A stretch of 64,000 nucleotides of DNA from Scenedesmus sp. ARA3 (Eukaryota > Chlorophyta > Chlorophyceae > Sphaeropleales > Scenedesmaceae), in NCBI GenBank assembly GCA_004335835.1, contig RWJK01001657.1:34322-98321 (forward strand). Direction: 5' to 3'. Numbering within the stretch: the stretch's first letter is position 1; every line of letters starts with the position of its first letter. Below the pieces are notes generated by a model, which did not search any database, had not been told where the DNA came from, and worked only from the letters and a program-made list of their open reading frames with translations. Made by a program: the position numbers and the translations under genes. Below, piece after piece: positions 48,401 through 58,363 of this stretch.

Positions 48401-51400
48401 CAGATGCAAGCGGCTGGCGGGCTGAGGGCAGTAGTCCCAGGGCAGGCCATGCCAACTGCTGTTGCTGGGCTGGATTCGCGGGGCACGCACATTGACTTTG
48501 CGGATCTGGAGCTGCGTCGTGTGATTGGCACGGGGCAGTTTGGGCTGGTGCGAGTGGTGCGGCATGTCAAGACAGACGAGGTGTTTGCGCTCAAGGTGAG
48601 CTATTGCTGAATTACTGCACAAAGTTCACGTACTGTCTGTGTGGCTGTGGGGGTTGGGCCGGTGCGAGATGTGAAGAAGGATGAAGTGTTCGCGCTGAAG
48701 GTGAGCTGTCGCTGAAACACAACACCAAGAGCATTTTTTCTGTGTCCTGGCTGTGAGGTTTGGGCTGGTGCGGGTGGTGCGGCATGTCAAGACAGACGAA
48801 GTGTTTGCACTCAAGGTGAGCTATTGCTGAATTACAGCACGATCAACGTGCGCTGTCTCTTTGTTGTTTGGTTTGGGCTGGTGCGAGTGGTGCGGCATGT
48901 CAAGACAGATGAAGTGTTTGCGCTCAAGGTGAGCTAGCGCTGGATCAACGCACACAGACAATGCGGCTGTCACTTGGGCTGGTGCTGGTGGTGATAGATG
49001 TCAGGACAGACGAGGTGTTTGCGCTCAAGGTGAGCTATTGCTTAATTACAGCACGATCAACGTGTGCTGTCTCTTTGTTGTATGGTTTGGGCTGGTGCGA
49101 GTGGTGCGGCTTGTCAAAACAGACGAAGTGTTTGCGCTCAAGGTGAGCTGTGACTGAATTACAGCACAAAGAACATGCGGCTGTCTCTTTGGTTGTAATG
49201 CTTGGGCTGGTGCGGGTGGTGCGGGTGGTGCGGGTGGTGCGGCACGTCAAGACGGACATGCCCATGCTCATGTTATCTGCTTTGTCGCAGGTGATGCGCA
49301 AGGCGCCGCTGGTGGAGGCGAAGCAGATTCAGCAAGGGGCCCCGTCTGCACACACCCTTCTCAGCCGCGTGCCTGCCTACTTGATTTGGAACATCTGTCA
49401 TTTCCCCGCAGGTGATGCACAAGGCCCCACTGGTGGAGGCGAAGCAGATCGAGCACGTGGTCAATGAGCGGGCCATCCTGGGGGAGCTGCAGCACCCGTT
49501 CTTAGTTGGGCTGGTTGGGGCATTCCAGGACGCGTCAAGCCTCTACCTGTTGCAGGTGCGTGTTTCACCAGAGTGAAGTGTTGCCTCATTCTTCTTCCTT
49601 CTGTTGTTGGCTGGGAGCTGCCGCGTCGACGAGCCGCTGCTGGCAGGTCCCACCTGGCATTGCTGCTTTGACGTTGGTTCGTGATGTGTGAGCTTTGTGT
49701 CGCATGATGGGTCCTGGGGGAGCTGCAGCACCGGTGGGGCTGGTGGGCGCCTTCCAGGGCGCCACAAGCCTCTACCTGCTGCAGGCGAGTGCAACACTTG
49801 AGATGAAAGCAGAAGTTGATTAGAGCAGTGTTTTGGTGTCTTTTTGAAGCTGCAGCACCCCCTCAAACTGTCATGTTCATTTGATGGTTGGTTAGATCTT
49901 GTTACTGTTCTGTTACGTTGTGCAGGAGTGGGTGCCTGGCGGCGAGCTGTTCCACCACCTGGACATCGAGGGCTCCTTCAGTGACGCCTCAAATCAACAC
50001 CAATATAACGTGTCATATCATGCTACACTCTTGTTACATCATCTTGTTACTTTTCCGTCACATTGTGCAGGAGTGGGTGCCTGGCGGCGCCGCTCCACCA
50101 CCTTGACACCGAGGGCCCCGCCCCTCCTGGCGCGTCGTTTTCAACACCAACATAACATGTCATATCATGGTACATATTGTTACACCTTGTTACTTTTCTG
50201 TTGCTTCCTGCAGGAGTGGGTGCCTGGCGGCGAGCTGTTCCACCACCTGGAGATTGAGGGCTCCTTCAGCGCTGTGCTTCCGTCCCAGAAATCATAAGAT
50301 GTTACACGTAGCTTACTATAAAGTTACATCTTGTCATTTTCTGTCACTTTTTGCAGGAGTGGGTGCCTGGCGGCGAGCTGGTCCACCACCTTGGCATCGA
50401 GGGCCCCGCCCCTCCTGGCGCGTCGTTTTCAACACCAACATAACATGTCATATCATGGTACACATTGTTACATCTTGTTACTTTTCTGTTACGTTTTGCA
50501 GGAGTGGGTGCCTGGCGGCGAGCTGTTCCACCACCTGGACATTGAGGGCTCCTTCAGTGACGCCACGGCCTGCTTCTATGCGGCCAACGTGCTGCTGGCC
50601 ATGGAGTGCCTGCACGCGCGCGGCATCGTGTACAGGGACTTGAAGCCAGAGAACCTGCTGCTGGACACGCAGGTGGGATTCTGTGTTTGTGTGCCATGAC
50701 ATGTGGTGTGTGATTGTCTTTGTTGTGCACGAGGCATCGTGTACAGGGATCCCAAGCCGGAGAACCTGCTGCTAGACACGCAGGTGGGTGGATGGAGCGT
50801 GGATATTGCTTTGTGTGGTCATGTTGGGTTTTAGATGTAGACAGGTCTTTGGGTGCTCAGTGCACAGGGATTTGAAGCCAGAGAACTTGCTGCTGGGCAC
50901 GCAGCTGGGTTTTGGTGTGCGTTTGTGTGCCCTGACATGCAGTTCGCTGCTGGCCATGAGTGCCTCCATGCACGGGGCATTGTATACAGGGACCTCAAGC
51001 GGTAGAACCTGCTGCTGGACACGCAGGTGGGTGGGACGGCAGCGTTGTTCTTGTGCTATGTTCATTTGGATGTACGCATATCCCTGGGCACCAAGTGTAC
51101 AGGGATGTCTAGGCGTAGAACCTGCTGCTGGACACGCAGGCGAGACAAGCTGACGTGAATGCTGTGGTTCTTGGTGTTGTATTGCTTATTACGTCCTTGG
51201 GCATTGTGTACAAAGACCTCTGGCAGGAGAACCTGCTGCTGCACACGGAGATGGGTGGGACTGGAACGTTGCGGGCCTGTATGCGTACCACACTGCGTTG
51301 ACTGCTAAGCATGCAGCTGGTGAGACGACGTGACGTTGGCACTGCCCACGTACACATAGCAAATCACTGGTGTTGCGCACACAAGTCGTGGCAACTAAAC

Positions 51401-51724
51401 CAAACATGCATATGCTGCCCTTTTTTTCGCCCTTTTGTCTTTTTGTTTTCCCCGCAGGGCTACATCAAGATGGCCGACTTTGGCTTTGCCAAGAAGATTG
51501 GCAGCGAGCGCACCTTCACCATTTGCGGCACACCAGACTACCAGGTGGGCCGCTGCCCGGGGTTTTGGCTCAATCATCAGCAGGGTTCACCAGCAGGGTT
51601 TTACAAGGTTGCAATGCCTTTGGCTCCGTGATCTGCACTGTCAGGTGCTTGAGCAACGCCATGACTGATGAGACCTGCTGCTGCTGCCTGGCTGCTCATG
51701 CCACATGCCTGCGCGCTGCAAACT

Positions 51725-51768
<44 letters not shown>

Positions 51769-52398
51769 GCTGCTGCTGCCAGGCGCCTGAGGTCATCATG
51801 CGGCGCGGCACCACGCGCGCAGCAGACTACTGGGCGCTGGGCGTGCTGGTGTTTGAGATGCTGGTGGGCGACCCGCCCTTCAAGAGCCTGACAGGTGCGG
51901 TATAACTGTGGTTTGTCTATATGTTATATAAGTGTTATTTGACTACTGGGCGCTGGGCGTGCTGGTGTTTGAGATGCTGGAGGGCGACCCGCCCTTCAAG
52001 AGCCTCACAGGTGCGTTATAACTGTGGTTTGTCTATGTTATAACTGTTTTAGGACTACTGGGCGCCCAGCGTGCTGGTGTTTGAGATGCCGGTGGGCGAT
52101 CCGCCCTTCAAGAGCCTCACGGTTGTGTCGTCTGCATGACTTGGAGCCATTTTACACACTGATCGAATTGTTTGGTGCTGCTTGCATACAAGGATGAAGG
52201 GATGTGGTTGCCACAATGCTGATTCTTTGCCGCGATTCCTCGGCTTTGCAAGTGCATACTCACCAAGCGGCTGAAGGGGCAGTATAGTAGCAGGTCATGT
52301 AGCTCGCAGAGACGGTGTGCCACCAGCGTTGTGTGCTGCACATGCATGATCAGACTGCGACAGTGCTCAACTTGATCTGATTAAGACTGTATTGTGCT

Positions 52399-52431
<33 letters not shown>

Positions 52432-52547
52432 TGCTGCCAGGTGACCCCTGGGACACCTTCAGGCGCACACTGTCTGGCCGCTTCTACGTGCCGCACTTCA
52501 TCACCGACGCGGCAGCAGACCTCATCTTCAAGCTGCTGCAGGTGGGC

Positions 52548-52583
<36 letters not shown>

Positions 52584-52733
52584 AGTGTTTGTGCCTGTTG
52601 CTGGCTTTGCTCATTCGCTGTGTTGCTGCGACTGTGAAGCTGTTGCCGTGGGCTGCGGATGCCAGCGATGTCAAGCTGCTGCTTGCCCCAGCGCAAGACC
52701 TCGGCCATCTCTCACACCCTGCAACGTTGCCGC

Positions 52734-52823
<90 letters not shown>

Positions 52824-53149
52824 AGGTCAACCCGGAGAAGCGTCTCGGCTGCGGCCCCAGCGGCATCGCCGAAATCAAAGCCCACCGCTGGTTCTCCCGC
52901 ATCAACTGGGACGCGCTGGCAGCCAAGCAGCTGCCTGCCCCGATCCAGCCGCGCCTAAAAAGCCTGCTGGACACATCAAACTTTGACGATTTCGATGATG
53001 CTGAGTCAGACGGCCAGATGAAGGGACACATGGGTGGGCTTGCGGCGGCTGGAGCAGCTGGGGCGGCTGGGGGCGATAAGGGTGTGGTGGTGTGGGACAC
53101 GTGGCAGTGGATCGGCGGCGGCACGCAAGGGGCGGGCGGGATGTGGTGA
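39487..53149 (+). CDS. cGMP-dependent protein kinase (PKG), four cyclic-nucleotide domains, 21 exons
   Basis: Exons: 39487-39566, 39704-39791, 40317-40709, 41134-41270, 42156-42273, 42591-42744, 43594-43811, 44505-44645, 45123-45260, 45692-45840, 46164-46221, 46407-46559, 47072-47209, 47655-48015, 48219-48595, 49412-49555, 50502-50672, 51458-51544, 51783-51894, 52441-52541, 52826-53149. Phases agree throughout; 1213 residues. The N-terminus MGCTQS fits N-myristoylation at Gly2 and palmitoylation at Cys3. A Pro/Ala-rich linker leads to four CNB domains (about 260-395, 397-515, 525-650, 655-775). The first three have phosphate-binding cassettes with Arg followed by Thr or Ser (PRTAS, LRSAD, TRSAY), the pattern linked to cGMP. 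The fourth lacks this Arg. A Gln-rich linker precedes an AGC kinase (about 870-1200): GTGQFG loop, Lys in [32 protein letters not shown], then the AGC tail. This resembles apicomplexan and ciliate PKGs. Confidence 0.94.
41340..41565 (+). repeat. Downstream copies of PKG exon 4 3' end
   Basis: Two copies of the segment encoding [18 protein letters not shown] plus the donor (GTAAG or GTGAG) lie at about 41350-41412 and 41505-41565, after the intact exon end at 41270. Confidence 0.88.
41619..41787. repeat. Two short hairpins in PKG intron 4
   Basis: Arms GCGCCTGGCA (41620-41629) and TGCCAGGCGC (41650-41659) form one stem. CATTGTTGTGCTTGCTC (41735-41751) and its exact complement (41770-41786) form a second with an 18-base loop. 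The segment lacks the CAG-rich composition of its surroundings. Confidence 0.8.
41920..42095 (+). repeat. Upstream copies of PKG exon 5 5' end
   Basis: Two copies of the acceptor plus codons for [16 protein letters not shown] lie at about 41924-41975 and 42027-42080, before the intact exon at 42156. Both retain TGCAG or CGCAG acceptors. Confidence 0.87.
42790..43205 (+). repeat. Downstream copies of PKG exon 6 3' end
   Basis: Three copies of the segment encoding [21 protein letters not shown] lie at about 42795-42862, 43030-43102 and 43155-43212. The first two keep the GTGAGC or GTGGGT donor. The last is diverged and frame-shifted. Confidence 0.86.
43395..43545 (+). repeat. Upstream copies of PKG exon 7 5' end
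   Basis: Two copies of the CATGCAG or GTGCAG acceptor plus codons for [14 protein letters not shown] lie at about 43397-43430 and 43495-43540, about 98 bp apart, before intact exon 7 at 43594. Confidence 0.85.
43935..44295 (+). repeat. Downstream copies of PKG exon 7 3' end
   Basis: Two long copies of the segment running from [19 protein letters not shown] to RFVRK, the first starting at 43940 and the second at about 44195, follow the intact exon end at 43811. The first copy's donor has changed from GTGAGA to GCGAGA. Confidence 0.88.
44726..44841. repeat. Intronic foldback, miRNA-precursor-like
   Basis: GTAGGTGCAGATGCTGCTC (44726-44744) pairs exactly with 44823-44841. Inside, ATCACCCTT (44748-44756) pairs with AAGGGTGAT (44811-44819) and GGAAAGTCA (about 44774-44782) with TGACTTTC (44803-44810), leaving a 20-base loop. 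A T run follows the right arm. It lies in PKG intron 8. Confidence 0.87.
44872..45045 (+). repeat. Upstream copies of PKG exon 9 5' end
   Basis: Copies of the acceptor plus codons for [11 protein letters not shown] lie at 44876 and 45003, before intact exon 9 at 45123; spacing is about 120-127 bp. Confidence 0.84.
45320..45700 (+). repeat. Copies of PKG exon 9 3' end and exon 10 5' end
   Basis: A copy of the exon 9 end ([13 protein letters not shown] plus GTGCGC) lies at about 45327-45372. A copy of the exon 10 start (VVVLRKRDF, then diverging) lies at 45568-45612, upstream of the intact exon at 45692. Both occupy the same intron 9, one from each side. Confidence 0.85.
46300..46345 (+). repeat. 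Upstream copy of PKG exon 12 5' end
   Basis: The acceptor CAACTGCAG with codons related to [15 protein letters not shown] is repeated about 105 bp before the intact exon at 46407. The copy has a premature TAG. Confidence 0.8.
46736..46812 (+). repeat. Downstream copy of PKG exon 12 3' end
   Basis: A nearly perfect copy of the codons from [23 protein letters not shown] plus the GTAAGG donor follows the intact exon by about 245 bp. Confidence 0.88.
47486..47540 (+). repeat. Upstream copy of PKG exon 14 5' end
   Basis: An acceptor followed by [12 protein letters not shown] codons lies about 170 bp before intact exon 14 at 47655. Confidence 0.82.
48650..49260 (+). repeat. Downstream array of PKG exon 15 3' end, about six copies
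   Basis: The segment encoding [18 protein letters not shown] with its GTGAGCTATTGCTGAATTAC intron start is repeated after the intact exon end at 48595. Copy donors fall at about 48702, 48816, 48929, 49030 and 49143; a sixth, partly expanded copy is at 49200-49255 with GTGCGGGTG repeated within it. Spacing is 101-114 bp. Confidence 0.92.
49290..49340 (+). repeat. Upstream copy of PKG exon 16 5' end
   Basis: GTCGCAG followed by codons for [13 protein letters not shown] precedes the intact exon (49412) by about 120 bp. Confidence 0.86.
49710..49790 (+). repeat. Downstream copy of PKG exon 16 3' end
   Basis: Codons for LGELQH, then [15 protein letters not shown] with small deletions, follow the intact exon end (49555) by about 230 bp. 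Confidence 0.82.
49925..50430 (+). repeat. Upstream array of PKG exon 17 5' end, four copies, 144-bp period
   Basis: The acceptor plus codons for [21 protein letters not shown] start at 49926, 50071, 50214 and 50358, with the intact exon at 50502, so the period is 143-145 bp throughout. Copies 2 and 4 share damage (GAGGGCCCCGCCCCTCCTGG), implying that a two-unit block was itself copied. Confidence 0.93.
50735..51255 (+). repeat. Downstream array of PKG exon 17 3' end, five copies
   Basis: The segment encoding [17 protein letters not shown] and donor is repeated after the intact exon end (50672), ending near 50782, 50908, 51026, 51140 and 51250. Later copies accumulate stops and lose the GT. 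Confidence 0.9.
51935..52120 (+). repeat. Downstream copies of PKG exon 19 3' end
   Basis: Two copies of the codons for [23 protein letters not shown] lie at 51940-52010 and 52053-52122. The first retains the GTGCG donor and the TATAACTGTGGTTTGTCTAT intron start; the second has lost the donor. Confidence 0.9.
52735..52825 (+). repeat. (CTG)n run ending in the acceptor of the last PKG exon
   Basis: An almost uninterrupted run of about 29 CTG/CTGC units ends CTGCTGCAG directly at the exon 21 acceptor, so the repeat takes the place of the polypyrimidine tract. Similar shorter runs precede exons 19 (51725-51780) and 20 (52400-52438). Confidence 0.95.
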
Positions 53150-55895
53150 GGTTTTGGGGTTTAGGGATGGAAAGGGCGGGGTTTAGGGTTGAGGGTGCGG
53201 GAGGGTGGCGGGTGGGGTGCATTGCAGCGGAGATGGTTGTGCGGCGAGCAGGGCTGGCGAGCAGTGGTGTGTGCGGTGAGGTTGGCAACATGCTGGAGGG
53301 TGTGGGTTCGAGATGTGCAGAGCGGCAACACTGCTGGCAGCAGCTAGCGGCTGTGCAGTCTGCTTGCTGCCGGGTCTGCCGTTTCAAACCTTGGTTGCTT
53401 GCGGGTGTCAGAGTCATGATTGTGAAGGTTGAGTGCATGGCCGTGGTGTTTCGATGCATGGGATGAAAGGGCCGGTGACGTCTAGGGGGTTTATACGTGT
53501 GGTTTAGGGGCCGGGGTAAAAGCTGGGGTTTTAAATGTGTGACGGATGGCACAGGGGGCAGGTGTGCGGTACTCGGCAGTGCATGTGCATCTCGTTCAAT
53601 CTTGTAATGTACTCATATTTTGGGGTCCAGGCAGGAATAACTGGTGCAGCTGTGAAGTGTGTTGTTACATGTGTCAGTAACACGTTTCAGATGTTGACGA
53701 CACACCCACATATGCCGGGCCTGCACGTGTGTTTCCTTTCCCACTTCACTTGCTACTGCAACTCGTCCTGGGCGTGCGCTCGGCAGTTATGCACCGGCGG
53801 GGTCCGCCCGCCGTTTAAATGTGCATTTCGAACAACGTAGGTTTGCTGCATCCCGTCCAACACTTCTGTGAAGCAAAGCGTCTTTCGATCAGGCAGTGCG
53901 CAAAAGCAGGCAGTGGTGAGCATCTGCATCTGCCAGCCGCAGGAAAGCCTTGCAGCCTTGCAGTGGCGCGCATTCCCTGGTACCCTCCTTGTCTGTTGTT
54001 GTGAGGGCTGTTTCAATGCAGAACTTGGATGCATGTGGTGCGGCTGCTGCAGCCGCATGCGGCATTTCTTGCTGTCATCTTGGCAAGATGTGCGTTGCTG
54101 ACGCCTTGTGCTTCTGGCGTTGCCAGCATGGGAAAGCGTCTGATTGCTGTCATGTTGGACAGAGGTGGCATGCGAATGCAAGCAGGACAGCGGGTGCGTC
54201 CTGCGAGGCTCAGTTGTGGCAGGGTTGCTGCTGCTGCTGCTGCAGCTGCTGCTGGGCTTCGGGATGCAGGGTCACCCTCGCACAGCATTGGGTTTTCAGC
54301 CGCCTTGTGCTGCGGATGTGTGACTGGAGCGCTGAGCGCGGTTGTTGAGGTGTGTCAATAGGAAGGTCTCGGCGAGTTGAGCATTATCTGATCGGTATAT
54401 GTGGGTTGTGTAGGGTGTGACCTACTTGCGTCAATCTTCTGTGCATGCCGCTTGGGTGTTTGCTGCCATGGTACAGGAGTGTGACAGGAAGTGTGAGGAG
54501 GAGTGTACATGCAGCCTCACACAAAACATGCACGCATGCAGCCTGCATGTGTGCACTTTGTGCACTCACGTCGGACCATTTGCGCCCAACTCTGTCGAGT
54601 CCAAACACCGGCGAGTTGTGCAGGTGGTCTGCAAGCACGTGCAGGCATTGCGCCTTCTTTTTTCACGGGCAGATGAGTGCAGCAGTGAAGCTAGGTTCGT
54701 ACAGAAGTCTCGTACGCACGCGTGTTTCGTGCGCACGTGTGCATGCCAGCTTGCTGATCAACAACGTGTCACTTGTTATGCCCTCCAGCATGCTGGCATG
54801 TTATTGTTCATGCTCCCGCATGTTACTTTTCATGTCATGTTTTAGCGCCCCGAGCATGCTGGCATGCTGGCATGCTGGCATGGTCAGCCCTGTGGCATCC
54901 TCAGCCTTCCAACAATCGCGCAGTGTCAACAGAGAGGCTGCGTTTGGGTGCGTGTCAGCAGTCCAGCGTTGACTTAGTGCTAGGAATGGTGGTCGTGTCG
55001 TGCACTGTCAATTCGCGTCAGCAGTTGCATCAATTGGAGCACTTTTGGATGGAGAGTGAGAGGCAATGGCTCAGCCTGGCCCTGCAGTTTGTTTTTTTGT
55101 ATGTACTGATACTGCGTTGGCACATGGGCTGTAACACACTGATGAAGACTGTACGTGTGCGAGGACTTAACATACTGAGGGGCAGGTTGTCGGAGCAGGA
55201 GGAAAGAATTCGGCTGGGGGCGCAACCGCAGAGGCGTCTGCAGCAGGTCAGCACTAGAGTCTGAAGTTGAAGCAGCCATGATGGCCTGGGGAGCCGTCTA
55301 GCTATGCGAGTATGCATGATGTTGCATTATGCTTATGCTTGTCATGAATGCAGCCGGCAAATTTATATATATGCCATGATAGGGCTTTGCCATGATCATC
55401 ATAGCATGATTAGTCACAGCACGCACAGCACCGCTGCGTCTTTGCGATGGTGAGCGAGAAAGGCTCCCATCGCTGCAACATATCTTACGTAATGGTTCAA
55501 ATGCTTTCATTATTAGCTACATATCTTGCTGAGTCAAAAGAAGCCAAAGCCAAGCCGGGGTGCCGGGGTCCACGGAACAACCTTCGATCAAAGGCTTGCA
55601 GGACACATGTGCGTTTATGAAACAGTCAAACTTTACTAGTTAAGACTGCTGATGGGACTTGGTATGCACCCAAGGGCAACCACGTGCTGTGTGCACTTGC
55701 TGCTGTGTGCTGCTGCAACATCTTGTACCAGGCACACACCCGTTGGGCGCAGCTGATCGCGTAAAGTTTTGCAGGAAATAGTAATAACTGCTGCCAAGCC
55801 ATCAGTGTGCGCGCCCATAAACAGCTATCAGGCTTTGCAGAACAGCATGTCATCATCTCTGCTGCAGGGGCCTTGAACCTGGCTGAACACTCCAT
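53150..55895. other. Intergenic stretch with telomere-like and GCATGCTG repeats
   Basis: No gene recognised in 2.7 kb. TTTAGGG-like stretches are scattered at 53150-53195 and 53500-53520. A GCATGCTG run lies at 54850-54890. A TGTAA at 53603 may serve PKG. Frames on both strands are Cys, Ser and His rich and unconserved in appearance. Confidence 0.5.
53603..53607 (+). terminator. Candidate TGTAA polyadenylation signal for PKG
   Basis: TGTAA about 450 bases after the PKG stop codon. Assigned by position only. Confidence 0.3.
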
Positions 55896-56557
55896 ATGCA
55901 GCTAGCAGAGCAGCCATCCCCTGGTCAACAGACACCTGTGCTGGTCAAACATTCTAAGTCAGCACTCGCCAGCCCGCCGCAGATCTTTGGCTTGGCGCAG
56001 CAGCAGGATGCAACACATGAAGCACCGCCACCATCAGCAGCAGCAGCAGCAACGGCGGCAGCAGCAGCGCCAATCTGCAGTCATAAAAGCATATGCAGGG
56101 AGCTGCACCTGACACATTACGGCAGCAGCAGTGATGAGGGCGGCAGAGATGCTGCGCCAGCGCTGGCTGCTGCTCCCGGCGCTACTGCCGCTGCCGCTGC
56201 TGCTGCTGCTGCTGCTGCTGCCTTGGTGAAAGGTGATGGCAAGCAACAAGGCGCTGCAGAGGGTGTCCTGCAAGCAGAAGATGACACAGCAGCAGCAGCA
56301 GCAGCAGCAGCATCTGTTGCTGAGGAAGCAGCAGCAGCAGCAGCAGCAGAAGTAGTGCATTTTGGCAACCAACACGTAGCAGCAAGGGGCTCAACAATGC
56401 AGGCTGCGCCAGCAGCTGCAGCAGACCTAGTGCCGGCAGCAGTAGCAGCAGCAGCATGTGAAGACAGCAGTGCTGCAGACGAGTCGGCGGCTGGCGTGCT
56501 TGCTGCTGCTATTGCTGCACCAGATGAAGCTGTACCTATTCTGGAGCAGCCACCACT

Positions 56558-56602
<45 letters not shown>

Positions 56603-56782
56603 TGCACCGGCAGACACAGAGGCAGCAGGAGCAACAGACACACCACAGCAGCAGCAGCAGCCAGCAACACCACCAGCAGAAGCCGCAGAATCGGCAGACA
56701 CAGGAGCGGCAGAGGCAGGTGCTTCGGCAACAGCAGCAGCAGCGCCGGCTGAACCAGAGGAGCAACAGGAACCAGCAGCAGC

Positions 56783-56813
<31 letters not shown>

Positions 56814-57049
56814 CCTGCCGGATCAGAGCTGCAGCAGGATGCAGCAGAGGCAGCAGCAGCTGATGCCACGCCCTTGTCAGGATCTCAGGCGAAGTGCCAA
56901 ACAGCAGCAGCGGCAGCAGCAGCGGCAGCAGCAGCGCCTGCTGCTGTTGCTTGTGATGCAGCAACAGCACAAGGGAGGGAAGTAACAGAAGAAGAAGAAG
57001 CAGACGCAGCAGCCAATCCCGCTGACAGTGCCGCAAATCATCATCAGGC

Positions 57050-57086
<37 letters not shown>

Positions 57087-57169
57087 CAGGCAGAGGATAG
57101 TGAGGACTCGCAGACCTCTCAGCAGAGGCGGCAGCAGAAGCAGCAGCAGGCAGAGGAGTCGGAGACCTC

Positions 57170-57200
<31 letters not shown>

Positions 57201-57394
57201 CAGCAGTCACCAAAGCGCAAGCAGCTCTGGCAAGGCAGGCTGCGCACATCACAGCAGCCGCCTGCTGCATCCAATGCAGGCGCACCAGCAGCAGCAGCAA
57301 CAGTAGCAGCAGTGCCTGATGCCGCGGCAGCGGCAGCAGCAGCAGCAGCAGCTGCAGACACAGCTATGGGAGAAACGCGTGCATCCCAGCAGCA

Positions 57395-57428
<34 letters not shown>

Positions 57429-58329
57429 GACAATGGTGTGCCGCGCTGGGCTGCTGCTGCTGGCGGCATGCCTCGCCCTTTCCTGCAGTGGCAGAGCCCG
57501 CAGGAGCAGGTGCAGCAGCTGACTCAGCGCCTGCAGGAAATGGAGGATGCAGCGGAGCCTAGTCAGCAGGAGCTGGCAGCTTTCCTGCAAACAGACGACT
57601 TCAAAGCACACCTCAGGCAGTGGAGGTGGCAGCAGCAGCAGCAGCAGCAGGGTTTGGCGCCAGGTCAGATGCCAGGTCAGATGCCAGGACAGCAGCAGCA
57701 GCAGCAGCAGCAACTAGGGTTTGCGGGCACTGCAGAGGGTTTAGGGTTGGGCCGCAGGCAGATGCCTAGTTATGAGCAGCTGTGTCAGTTCATGCAGGCA
57801 GAGGTACCCCAGGCACTGTTTGCACACTGGCAGCAGCAGCAGCAGCTGCAGCAGGCAGTGCAGCAAGATGCGGAGCAGCAGCGGCAGCAGCAAGCACAGC
57901 GGCGGCTGCAGCGGCAGCAGTGGGAGGCGCAACAGGCGACACAGCCGCAGCGGCAGCAGCAGCGGCAGCAGCAGCAGCAGCAGCAGTGGCAGCAGCAGCA
58001 TTCGTACTGGTCAGAAGATGATGACACTGCTGCAGACGACAACTTGCAGCATGATGGGTATGACCAGCCTGACTTGGGCATGGGTTTAGGGTTTGACTTT
58101 GACTTGCAGCTGGGTTCAGGGTATGGGCAGGGCTCAGGAGCGGCCTCTGTCTCAGGCGGTAGCGCATCACAGCAGCAGCAGCAGCAGCAGCAGCAGCTGC
58201 GGCAGCAGCAGCAAAGAAAGCGACGCCAGTCAACTCCTGCAACTACAGCAGCAGCAGCAGGTGCTGGCAAGCCCCCAAAGCAGCCCGCCAGCAGCAGCAA
58301 GCACGACCGGCAGCAGAAGACGCCTCAAC

Positions 58330-58363
<34 letters not shown>

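Noticed and set aside
48540..52120. Multiple kinase genes in tandem
   Set aside because: Each kinase segment is duplicated only as an exon end; a single set of complete exons joins in phase, so there is one kinase gene.
53150..53520. Interstitial telomere
   Set aside because: TTTAGGG-like units are few, scattered and imperfect, and similar strings also occur in the coding region near 57720 and 58085.
56117..57300. Several 150-250-residue minus-strand frames rich in Ala, Ser or Leu
   Set aside because: Mirror readings of Ala/Gln-coding repeats; repeat-rich DNA opens all frames.
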